Of a stretch of DNA of 64,000 nucleotides, positions 54,666-64,000 are shown in pieces; position 1 is the first letter of the stretch, and each line of letters begins with the position of its first letter. Made by a program: the position numbers and the translations under genes. The stretch is taken from assembly GCA_948099385.1 (NCBI GenBank), contig CANUEZ040000062.1, positions 5,635,501 through 5,699,500 on the forward strand, read 5' to 3'. The notes under the pieces are model-generated. The model did no database searches. It was not told the DNA's origin and worked only from the letters and a program-made list of their open reading frames with translations. The DNA is from Fasciola hepatica. Taxonomy: Eukaryota > Platyhelminthes > Trematoda > Plagiorchiida > Fasciolidae.

Positions 54666-56874
54666 AGGTTGCGTATACCGTCCGCCTAGATCTAGTCCTA
54701 ATAGTTTCAAGCAAATTATAGAGGCACTCAACCTGATTAGTGATCTTAAAATAGGCCCAAAATTGATAGCTGGTGACTTTAATGCACCAGAAATATGCTG
54801 GACATCACTCACAGCACCACGCCATTTACTACAGTTTTTGAATGCAATTTACCTAGGAGGATGGAAGCAGCACGTCTCGTCCCCAACCAGACGCGACCAC
54901 ACTCTTGACTTAATCTTGTCAATAGGATTAACCCAGGTTGTAACAAAAGTTCAGAATAACCTACCCGGAAGTGATCACGCAACTGTCCACTGCTGCTTCA
55001 CAGTGCCCATAAAGGATAAACAGCCGACACCCCCGCATAGACCATATCATAAGGCTAACTGGAATATACTACCTTCTCTGATTCGGAGCCAAAATTGGGA
55101 CACCTTCTTTTTAAGTGCAGATCCCCAGCTGGCGGCAGATCAACTTTACTCCATCTTTGAACGATGCCTCAACCGAATAACTCCGTCACGAGGGTCGTCA
55201 ATCCGCCCTAAAGACAATAAATTGTCTCGTTTCAACTTGAAGTTAAGTAGACTCCAACGCGTTTATCTTAAAACAAGGGACTTTTCGCTGTTTATACGGT
55301 TGAATCGTCTGGCTGAAACGATAAAACTGTACTCCGAGAGTGAAATGATACAACAGGAACTCAGGGCCTTACGTGATTCCAAGAAAGTCGAGATTCTTGC
55401 AAAACTGATGAAGTCGAGGAACCCCAAAACAACTTCATCTATCTCTTCTATCTCGTTCAATAACACATGCCTCGACAAACCGCTGGACATTGCAGAAGCG
55501 CTTAACACGTTTTTTGCTTCTTCCTTAATTAGTGACACAGCACCATTTTTCTGCAATCCACCAGTACCATCACATGGGCCACTTTCTGCTGTAACATTCC
55601 TGCCCTCCGAAATCGAGCCTTTAATTTCAAATATCAAAATGTCTTTCCACCCCGGATCGGACTCGTTACCATCGGCCATCTTTAAATTGGGTGGCCCAGA
55701 TATCCCGATTCTTTTATCGAATTTATTCAATTTGTCTATGCGCTTTAGTTGGTATCCTACACAGTGGAAAACGTCGGTTATTATTCCAATTCATAAGAAG
55801 GGAACACGGGAGGACCCGGCCAACTACCGGCCTGTGAATCATACCCCAGTAGTATCGAGGATTATGGAAAGATTAATAAAAGTTAAACTAACAGATCACC
55901 TCCTTAAAAACCACCTTATAAGTGAAGGTCAGCACGGTTTCCTAAAACATCGATCCTGTGCAACTTGTATGACTGACTTTCTGAACCTTATTACGATAGC
56001 TGCCAATGATGGTAAGGCAGTGATCTCAGTCTTTTTAGACATGTCCAAGGCCTTCGACCGGGTGTCTCACATTCGTTTGTTGTCAAAGGCTAAAACATTC
56101 GGCATTGTTGACCCACTATATGCCTGGCTAGAATCGTACTTGTCCTCGCGCAGTCAAGTGGTAAACGTTGATGGCACAACTTCCACACCCAGCCCTGTAA
56201 CCAGCGGTGTGATTCAAGGTAGTGTACTGGGCCCGTTGTTGTTTCTCATGTACATAAATGACATATTTACCGTGGTTCGTCATGGAACTCCTTTTTTATT
56301 CGCTGATGATGTAAAGTTGTTGTACACCTTCGACCATAATTCATTGGGTAATACTATAGCAAAAATATCTGAGGACCTGCGGATGCTCAGTTCGTGGTGT
56401 ACCGATTGTCTAATGAAGTTCTCGGCGGACAAAAGCTGCATTCTTACATACAAGTGTCATGTCCCTCCCGAAACATTTAGTATAGGTGGTCACCTGATCC
56501 CCAACAAATCATCAGTACGCGACCTGGGCATATACTACTCCTGTTCGTTCAACTTCTCGGAGCAAACAGACACTCAAATTGCTAGGTCACGCAGGTTAAT
56601 AGGACTTGTCCACAAAACATTCCGTTTGCGTGAAAGTAAACTCAGTGTCTATACAACACACGCTAGACCATTGCTAGGGTATAGTTCAATAGTTGGCTCC
56701 AACATGCGCCAGACTGATAGGATCGCCATCGAAAATGTCCAACGCACCTTTACTAAACAAATAGTTGGATATTCGTCCAGTCTCAACTATAAACAACGCT
56801 GTGACCTGCTACACCTCGAACCCCTTTGGCTCCGACGGATAAAGAACAACTTGTCTTTTTCCACTCACTATTAA
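54643..56874 (+). CDS. CR1-like ORF2 protein, 743 codons, 5'-truncated element
   Basis: This is the longest ORF in the window. It begins inside the endonuclease (IGCVYRPPRSSPN, KLIAGDFNAPEICWTSL, TLDLILSIG, GSDHATVHC), so the N-terminal endonuclease motifs are missing. RT motifs are intact: PGSDSLPSAIFKLG, WKTSVIIPIHKKGTRED, VFLDMSKAFDRVSHIRLL, GVIQGSVLGPLLFLMYINDI, FLFADDVKLL with FADD at about residues 553-556, then VRDLGIYYSCSFNFSEQ and LLHLEPLWLRRIKN. A one-base frameshift near 56850 ends the frame early; the C terminus continues at 56826-57173. GVIQGS instead of GVPQGS is unusual. The element lies head-to-head with the CR1 copy at 50690-54665. Confidence 0.85.
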   Translation: MRSEALAIGCVYRPPRSSPNSFKQIIEALNLISDLKIGPKLIAGDFNAPEICWTSLTAPRHLLQFLNAIYLGGWKQHVSSPTRRDHTLDLILSIGLTQVVTKVQNNLPGSDHATVHCCFTVPIKDKQPTPPHRPYHKANWNILPSLIRSQNWDTFFLSADPQLAADQLYSIFERCLNRITPSRGSSIRPKDNKLSRFNLKLSRLQRVYLKTRDFSLFIRLNRLAETIKLYSESEMIQQELRALRDSKKVEILAKLMKSRNPKTTSSISSISFNNTCLDKPLDIAEALNTFFASSLISDTAPFFCNPPVPSHGPLSAVTFLPSEIEPLISNIKMSFHPGSDSLPSAIFKLGGPDIPILLSNLFNLSMRFSWYPTQWKTSVIIPIHKKGTREDPANYRPVNHTPVVSRIMERLIKVKLTDHLLKNHLISEGQHGFLKHRSCATCMTDFLNLITIAANDGKAVISVFLDMSKAFDRVSHIRLLSKAKTFGIVDPLYAWLESYLSSRSQVVNVDGTTSTPSPVTSGVIQGSVLGPLLFLMYINDIFTVVRHGTPFLFADDVKLLYTFDHNSLGNTIAKISEDLRMLSSWCTDCLMKFSADKSCILTYKCHVPPETFSIGGHLIPNKSSVRDLGIYYSCSFNFSEQTDTQIARSRRLIGLVHKTFRLRESKLSVYTTHARPLLGYSSIVGSNMRQTDRIAIENVQRTFTKQIVGYSSSLNYKQRCDLLHLEPLWLRRIKNNLSFSTHY

Positions 56875-57173
56875 AATATAGATCCTGCAAAGCCTCCCCT
56901 GTGGTACGAGACCCATTAAGCCTAAGGTATTCGTTACGACACAGCAGTCATTCGGTCACTGTGTCGTCCTCGAGAACCAGCCTACGGTCCAATTTCTTCA
57001 TTGTTAAATATTCACAAATGTGGAACAAACTTCCACCAAATGTCCGTGCAATAAGCCACTTGCCGAGATTCAAAGAGGAATCAAACAAACGGCTTGATAT
57101 CCTGACACTCGTATCAAACAATGATCCATACACTTCGGAGGAGCGAGCGTACGAAGTTGGTTTGGGTTACTGA
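56826..57173 (+). pseudogene. C terminus of the CR1-like ORF2 in a shifted frame
   Basis: LVFFHSLLKYRSCKASP and SNFFIVKYSQMWNKLPPNV, then LPRFKEESNKRLDIL, match the CR1 C-terminal block (xNFFxxRxxxxWNxLPxxV, LxxFKxxLxxxL). The block lies in a different frame from the main ORF, so a single indel separates them. Confidence 0.8.
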
Positions 57174-58116
57174 CACGCGGGTCTGAGTCGGGGGCCACGA
57201 GACCTACGTACCACACAAGTCGCCGTAAATACCACTCAAGTTTCATTAATCTTTCGAGTAAAACCTTGTGTTTAGCAAAGTCGAACCATCCCCCAAGTAG
57301 TTCCAATTTCTAGATACTAGAGGTTTTTCTTTACTACTGACCGCTGATCCTCAGTTGGGAGCACCCCAGACTGCGTTTTTCTATTTTTACTTTTCCAGAC
57401 AACCGCTGATGATGCCTTCCCTTCGATGGCTTGGCATAATACCTGGCCCACATTTCCCGCTGAAAACTCGATACCTGCTTGTCATTTCGTCACTACCACA
57501 CAGGCCATGCTCTCCAGGACCCCTCGCAACCTGGTCGCAAGCTCCTGGATTATTCGATCTCTATGTGACAACGCCAATATCACTCAAGCGAAGCCCGCCG
57601 GTGCGGGCCGCGGTCAGATCCATCACTTTGGCCGACGCACATCGGGCGTGCAGGACGTCTGCAACGATGTGCGGACGCAGATAGGATTGCGGATGGCACC
57701 GGTCAACAAAAATGGTTTTCAGGTTGGGTGTCCCGCGCACGGTCAGCCCCACCCACCAGCACCGGTCGCAGCAAAAAATCATTCACCCGAAATGCTACAA
57801 ATATGGAACTATCTCCCCCAGTTACCGCTTATTTTTCATCGTACTTGTCTCCATCTTCGCAACCTTAACTTACCGCTTCTTACGCCCAGAAAAATCTACT
57901 TTCCCTAGCATGTAATTATCGCGGGGTTAAAAGACCGTTTCCGTACTCGGCTTACCGTTCATGATCCTTTTTCCCGATGATTCGTGCCAAACTGCCCGCT
58001 TGTCCTATTAGCAAACTTAACCAATCCCCGAGATAAAACTCGCTTTTATTTTATAAGTTATCAATATATTTGCAAAAGTCACATTTATTGTTGCCATACA
58101 CTTCCGTACCACAATG
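57174..58116 (+). other. Unidentified 160-codon ORF region
   Basis: ORF 57426-57908 (with PRNLVASSWIIRSLCDNANI, then VNKNGFQVGCPAHGQPHPPA) reads like protein but matches nothing I recognise. It follows the 3' end of the CR1 copy and precedes a tandem duplication. It could be part of an unknown retroelement or of a gene with exons on the plus strand. Confidence 0.35.
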
Positions 58117-58800
58117 TCCGGTATTCTATCTTGGTAAATCCTCCCAGACAATTTTGATTCTTGCATCTCTCCGGTCATCATGTTCGGCCCTTAGATAACG
58201 ATTATCAAACGTAAATACTTACCTGCCATTTAAATACTCGCCCAGTACCCATTTCTATTTTGGTGCATCACATTTCACCTTTATGAAAGTAAGCAATGTG
58301 CGCAACGATTACATGTTTACATCCTGCCACTTCTTCCACCATCACTCCAGCGACCTCGCCAGATGTGATGTCCGTTTGGTTTATCACGGACTCCACCCAC
58401 ATCCAGCCGCCCAAATTCGCAACTGTATTCAGCGTTTGTTGGTGCTTTTTCATATCCGGTATTCTATCTTCGTAAATCCTCCCAGACAATTTTGATTCTT
58501 GCATCTCTCTGGTCTTTATTTTCGGCCCTTAGATAACGATAATCAAACGTAAATACTTACCTGCCATTTAAATACTCATCTGTGCAAACCGTGTGTCTGC
58601 TAATATCATGGCTACGCATCACAAACTGATTTGTCGCCCAGTACCCATTTCTATTTTGGTGCATCACATTCCCCCCTCATGAACGTTAACAATGTGCGCA
58701 ACGATTACATGCTTGCGTCCGGTCACTTCTTTTACCATCACCCAGGCAATCACTCTCTACAAATGAGTCCTTCATTGGGTATTTAACGGACTCAGCCGAT
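58117..58800. repeat. Two-unit direct tandem duplication (about 338 bp)
   Basis: Unit 1 starts at 58117 and unit 2 at 58455, both with TCCGGTATTCTATCTT. They share CTCCCAGACAATTTTGATTC, CGGCCCTTAGATAACGAT, ACTTACCTGCCATTTAAATA and TGTGCGCAACGATTACATG in the same order. Unit 2 has about 57 extra bases (around 58578-58635). Similarity fades past 58745 but can be followed to about 58800. Confidence 0.85.
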
Positions 58801-59032
58801 ATTTGGTCGCTGAACGTTTCAAGGAAAATCTTCGAAAGATTTTGATTGTTCTTTGTCTGCAAATTCATTCCTCTCATCATCTGATTTCCAATCCAAAGCC
58901 GTGCCATACTCCGCGGAGCGCTGTAGCTGGTTCATGTCTCCCTCGGAAACTTCTTTTCTCTCGAAGTGAACAAAACTTTCGTCAATTCTGTTTGATTCTC
59001 TTGTTGCATAGCACTTCTTTTTGTACTGTTTC

Positions 59033-59285
59033 AGGAAGAGTCAGCTACCTTCGACCAGCTCGACCCTGACTTGACCGGGTTGGCCACCCAACCTTCAGTT
59101 CAAATTTGCCGGGCGCCGCCACAGAGAGTGACTCAAATACTTTCTCCTGTACAATATTGAGTGCACATACCTTAACCAACCTCTTGGTATTCGGGCTCTA
59201 CGTCCAATTGTACCATTTGATCTTGCGTTACAGCATGCCTCGGGTTATCCGAAATAAACCATTATCATTATCATTATCATCATCA
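59033..59285 (+). other. Possible 3' terminal exon or retroelement 3' end
   Basis: TACTGTTTCAG/GAAGAG resembles an acceptor. It is followed by an open frame with EESATFDQLDPDLTGLATQP and ending LSPVQY-stop, then about 100 bp of 3' UTR, AATAAA at 59250 and a (CATTAT)n run to 59285. This could be the last exon of a plus-strand gene, but the simple-repeat tail fits a retroelement 3' end as well. Confidence 0.35.
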
Positions 59286-59934
59286 CAGAGGGGGAATCAC
59301 ACTGCCTCATGGGGAAAGTAGCCTCATCTGAGCAAGCTGTTATATCAATGGTGAGGGTTCATTGACATTACTCAGGATCCAGTCAGCACAGATAAAGATA
59401 AAGTTAAATGAAGGGGGACGAGCTGTGTGTTCTAAAAATTTCAAAAACAGCTACACTCACCGAGGGAGACGACCTCACCGCTGGCATACCGCAGGTCTAT
59501 TCAGTACATTTTTCACAGGACAAGTAATGGCCACGGCAAATCGAGAGTCCATAATTCCTTCGATGGCATGCACGCCGGTTATGCACCCACTACTGTCGAG
59601 TATATTTCGTCGAATCCCCACTAAGAATGAGAGGGAGAAGGAAAACCTCATCGCACATCAACAGCGATAGACATTATGCATCGTGAGCGTTCACTGAGAC
59701 AGTATGCAATGAGCCTAGAAGGCGAATAAGACATACTCCAGAAGGACCAGCCCTTCCCGTCATCCATCTAGTTGACATGCTCAAAGCACAATGCGGCGAA
59801 ATATCCCGTACCTCTTGCGATCTAAGACATCTTTAAAGGACTGGACGGTCTGCAGATCGATCATTCCGCCAGGCAGACCACTACCCTGCTGCTGAAGAAG
59901 TGCGATCTAGTCATCAGCTTAGTTCGGACTTATG
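59286..59934. other. No recognisable gene
   Basis: Plus ORF 59362-59670 has no motif I know. The right part may be the 3' UTR of the minus-strand CR1 copy that follows. Confidence 0.3.
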
Positions 59935-61575
59935 TCAGCTCCCGTTTTGTGTCCCCTTGTTCTGGAATCTAAAGCCACTTGCAACGGACTATCTGGTCTA
60001 AGGCAAGAAAAGCCCCTCGTTACCTTGAAAGTTCCTATAAGATCCCCTCGACCTCTCCTCCTTTCCAACGAGAGAAGATTCGGATCACAAAGTCTGCTTG
60101 TACGTCTTGCGCCTCTGACCTTCGTCCATTCGCTTGGATAGACTTTGAACGTTCTCTGGGCAGGCGGTGTCTTTTTTCTAGAGGGTTGACCAAGCCTGCA
60201 CGCTACCTTCTAAGTAAGGTCGTACTATAGTCATGTAAATATGTGCGAATATCTTCGGCTGCCGGTAGGGCAATGCTGATCGCAGTCTAAAGAGCTCACC
60301 ACGAGCCGTTTGCGCAGCAGCGTTGCACTGCTCTGACCATTTGAAGTCACTGACCATGATGACCCCAAGGTCTTTAACCCTATTGACTGTTTCTATGGTG
60401 AACAGCACTTGATCATGAGCGACAGTTAGGCTTTCTGTTGCCCTTGACAACAGGTGTTTTTTTTCAGCGTTCGGGGGTAAGTCCCATTTGTATGCCCAGC
60501 CCAGGACGGTACCTTTATCCCTGCCCAGGTCCACCCTACCCTTAGATGCAATAGTCTTCACATCGTCCGCAAAACCGAAGCTAGGTGATTGAAGAGCGGA
60601 TGCCAGGTCGTTAACAAACATCAAGAATAGGGCCGGGCCTAGGACGAATCCCCGAGGTACACCACTGGTGACCTTAACCAAACTAGAGCACCTGTCACCC
60701 ACTTTGACGTAAGATTTCCTGTAGGAGAGGAGGCCCTCCAGCCAACTATATATTGGCCCACCTGTGCCGAACGTCCCCATCTTGCATAGCAAAAGACGAT
60801 AATTAAAGGAGCCGAACTCCTCGCTAAAGTCGAAGCAGCGTACCTCAACTTGCTTACCTCTGTCCAGTCGCCGAGTTACTTCATCTAAGAAGCACAAGAG
60901 ATTGGTCAGACAAGATCTGTTTTTAAGGAATCCATGCTGGGTCGGGCTTAGCATGGAGCGCTCCGGTAAGTGCTGGCAGATGTGAGCACCGATGGTGTTG
61001 CCAAGGACTTTGCACAGGTTGCTAGTTGGGCTTACCGGCCTGTAGTTCTGCGTAGCCGACTTAGGTCCCTTTTATGCATTGCCACGACGGCCGCAAATTT
61101 ACAGTCCAGTGGCAGCTTACTCTGATCCAAAGTGGGCCTGTACAGCCTGCATACCGACTGGGCTATAATATCCGCCAACTGCTTGGTGATAGCTGGATGG
61201 ATGCCATCTGGGCCCGCTGACTTAGGGCTGTTCAATTCTTGTAGGTACTTACGTACGCTTCCCTAAAAGAGATTTAGCTCGCTTAACTGGGGAGCAGGAT
61301 GCACCAGAGTCAGATCTACTCGTACCCAACTATCTATCCTATGTACACTATCAGAGTATTCACCCAGGGCGTCTGCTTTGCCCTGGTCACCAGTGACAAT
61401 ACCGTGAGCCCTAGTGGATATTGGACCTACGGCACTCTTTGTTTGGTCTTTCCACCGCACATAGGTGTAGAAATTTTGGGCTGTTGTCTTACACACGGGG
61501 CCAATTTGAGCTCGAAGCCAATTCGGTTCAGCTCCCACAGGACGAAAGTGTCCGAGACCAAGCTAGCCTCAAGAT
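59935..61575 (-). mobile_element. CR1-like retrotransposon fragment
   Basis: On the minus strand: FYTYVRWKDQTKSAVGPI (connector), LNSPKSAGPDGIHPAITKQL, LDQSKLPLDCKFAAVVAMHK, then the 258-codon ORF 60954-60178 with PTQHGFLKNRSCLTNLLCFL, CFDFSEEFGSFNYRLL, GVPRGFVLGPALFLMFVND, FGFADDVKTI (FADD intact), VNRVKDLGVIMVSDFKWSEQC and YMTIVRPYLEGSVQAW. Past 60178 the C terminus is frame-broken. The endonuclease is missing. Confidence 0.75.
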
Positions 61576-61577
61576 CG

Positions 61578-64000
61578 TTGTGTTGTCGGCGACTTTCCTT
61601 GGCTCCTAAAAATACGCGTTGAATGTTTTGTCTGTGAGGCAGAATTTACGAGGCCACATCACATACACAGACATAAATTCACTGACAAATAATACCAGGG
61701 GCTCATTACCCCACTTCTAGTTCACAAAGCTAGCTCTGGGAATACTGAGTTCCAGCGTGAATGTAGGGCCTTCTTGAAAGTTGGTACATTGCTACATCTA
61801 ACAGCAACCTCTGACAGTCTGTTTAACATTGGTACAACCCTATTTGTAAAAAACCTAGCTCGTGTGTCCAGCATTAATTTTGCTCCGTGTAGCTCAATAC
61901 TGTGTCCACTGGTGCCTCACTCAGGGGCAAAAACAGTCAAATCGTCCGTGTTCATACCTGATGGACCCTTTACAATTTCGAATGCTTCTATTAGGTCACC
62001 TCGGCCTCTACGACGCTCTAAAGAGAAGAAATCAAGATCCTCTAGGAGCTGGGCATGGGGCTTCCCCTCTGACTGGTGATCATTCCAGTTCCAAGTCGCT
62101 GCACCCTCTTCAAGCACTCCGCATCCTTGCGACAATAGGGAGCCCATGCCTGCACACGATACTCCAGAAGGGATTACACCAAAACCTAGCAAAATGGGAT
62201 GAGGACTTCTGGTTTTTTTGCACGTGATGGTTTTGCATACCGTAGTTATTACTTCTCTGTCCATATTGACAGCTCTCTGGCATAACCTTGAAGACTTGAA
62301 GTCCTAGGCCTTTCACCTCCGGCACTCTTTTAAACGGAACACTGCTTATTTTGTCTACTTTTGTGGTCAGTAACTGACATTTGGCGAGAATCAGCGGTAA
62401 ATCCCATTGCTCTACTCATCCGAGCACCGCATTTATATCATGTGCTAAATCGCTGCCCACTACCTTCACACTATCTGCAGAGATGAAACACGGGTTGCGC
62501 AATTCCTCCGCTAGGTCATTTATATACAAGAGGAGGAGCAAAGGCCTCAGTGCCGAACCCTGTGCCACACCACTGGTAACCCCCTCCGGCCTCGATAGAT
62601 AATCGCCCACCTTGACACAGAAACTTTGATTTCTTGGAAAGTGTGCTACTCAGTCCCTTGCTTTCCACATTGTTCCAAAGGTCTGCAGCTTATAGTTTAG
62701 CAGGAGATGACTCACAGAGTCGAAAGTCTTGGTGAAATCCAAATAATAAACCTCCACTATCGTACATTCATCCATTCGTCTTGTGGTCCCGCCCAAGAAA
62801 ATCAGTGGGCTTGTCAAACGTGATCTTTTTTTTTAACAAAACTACTTTGTGGTTGTGTCATCTGGTGGTTATTAGGCAAGTGCGGGCATAAATGCATTCT
62901 GGTCATAAGCTCCTAGCATTTGCACAGAACTGATGTGGGGCTGACCGGTCCATAGTTCTCCGCCATCTTCCTGGATCCTGTTCAACGTATTGCTACGACA
63001 GTGGCCTTGCGCGGACCCTCTGGCACCTCACCCGCCCCCCCTCAGGGACTCTTCGCACAGCTGGGTAACCGCCCCTGATGGGATATCGGAAAGAGGCTGG
63101 ACAACCACCGGATGGATCGTATCCAGTCCGGCTGCTTTGGGCTTGCACAAAGATTTGAGTTCGTAAAGCACCCTGCCCTCAGTTACGATAAGCTCCTGAA
63201 GCACTGGCGTACGCTCTGTCTGATCCCGCGGTACCATGCTTCTGGCACTGACGACACCTCCTCCTAAGGAAGGCAAATTGGTTTTCTGCCTTTTCTTTAT
63301 CATCGGGAGCACTGATTCCTTCGGGCCTTTCCGAGAAGCCTACTCTCTCACGCGCGGTAATCTTTGACTGCAAGTAAGCGACGAACTTTCTTGGGTCTGT
63401 CTTCATATTTTTGGCTAGTTTCTTCCTATGCTCGTACTTTGATTCTCTTTGCAGGGCTTGAAGCCTGTTTCTGACCGTCCTGTGAGCGGCCTCAGCGTGG
63501 CGTGTGCTGCGAAGTTTGCGATGATCCCATAGCCTTCTACGAGCAATTAATGCTGTCGCAATCCTGGGCTTCCTCCACGGCGGCCGGCTCCTATTTCTTT
63601 GTTGTATTAACGGAGCAAACTCGTCCGTCAGGCTTATTAGCCCGGATCTAATTGCCCCCATTTATCCCGAACAGACGGCTTTAGCTTTTCCGTGTACCAA
63701 CATGTGCTTCTTTTCCTTACCTTCAGTTGATCCTCATCCACTCTAGCGTGGTTCCGAACCAACTGGATCCTGGTTCATTGTGCCCTACGGTGAATATCGA
63801 GCGCAGGACTCCGTGATCCTTGTTCCCCAATGGCTGCCCTACCACCAAAGAGGTGGCACCAGGTCAGCACCTGGATGCCAGCAGATCCAGTGTAGATGAA
63901 CTTCGTCCGTGGAGAAAGCGCGCTGCTTCCCTTATGTGCTGTGCGAGGGCGTGGTTATGAAGCCACATCACGAGAGCTTTTCCAGGAGCTCCCCTAGGGG
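61578..64000 (-). mobile_element. CR1-like retrotransposon fragment running off the window
   Basis: ORF 63661-63179 is the endonuclease-RT connector (DEFAPLIQQRNRSRPPWRKP, KKLAKNMKTDPRKFVAYLQS). Frame-broken RT pieces follow (LKSLCKPKAAGLDTIHPVVV, WAGPQDE, GVTSGVAQGSALRPLLLLLY, ISADSVKVVGS, where FADDVK is degraded). The C-terminal block is ARFFTNRVVPMLNRLSEVAV at about 61800-61860. The 3' UTR near 61578-61640 shares TTGTGTTGTCGGCG (plus sense) with the CR1 3' end near 49120. It is in tandem with, and related to, the copy at 59935-61575. Confidence 0.7.

Overview
This window is eukaryotic nuclear DNA, most likely from a parasitic flatworm (trematode or cestode). That placement is an inference: coding signal is sparse and split by introns, (TA)n tracts are long and abundant, and most of the sequence is decayed retrotransposons of the RTE-like, CR1/jockey-like, Penelope-like and Gypsy types that I associate with flatworm genomes. 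I see no operons, rRNA, CRISPR array or prokaryotic feature.

One host gene is recognisable. Six minus-strand exons at about 34.5-34.0, 14.6-14.3, 10.6-10.4, 7.2-7.1 and 0.77-0.53 kb encode, in order, a coiled coil, an OCRE domain (octamer-repeat aromatic motifs), an Arg/Ser-rich linker and an FHA domain. This is the architecture of AGGF1 (angiogenic factor with G-patch and FHA domains 1). The C-terminal G-patch part must lie beyond position 1. Splice phases inside the OCRE and inside the FHA domain agree. Phases on either side of the Arg/Ser exon do not, so at least one exon is unseen on each side of it. The introns, about 3 to 19 kb, are filled with mobile elements.

Layout: 0.9-9.3 kb holds RT fragments, a solo LTR, a broken Tc3-like transposase with an RTE copy inside it, and Gypsy remnants. 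10-13.5 kb has two tRNA-derived sequences and (TA)n tracts. 15.5-18.4 kb is a decayed jockey/CR1-like element. 21.5-24.6 kb is a near full-length endonuclease-RT element, followed by an inverted partial copy of a second RTE-like family (24.9-26.4 kb). 29.2-31.6 kb is a Penelope-like element with an RTE copy inside its RT. 35.4-37.0 kb is the best-preserved RTE copy. 38.7-46.3 kb is an RTE-like element interrupted by a Gypsy LTR element. 46.3-64 kb is a pile of CR1-like elements, mostly on the minus strand, including one with a 743-codon ORF at 54.6-56.9 kb.

The most informative structures are: a near-identical inverted block of about 1.2 kb shared by two otherwise divergent RTE-like copies, suggesting gene conversion; a 29-bp fold-back at the 5' end of one RTE insertion; a (TA)n-tipped insertion of about 300 bp inside a CR1 endonuclease; and a short hairpin motif found six times. 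I found no convincing new multi-gene system.
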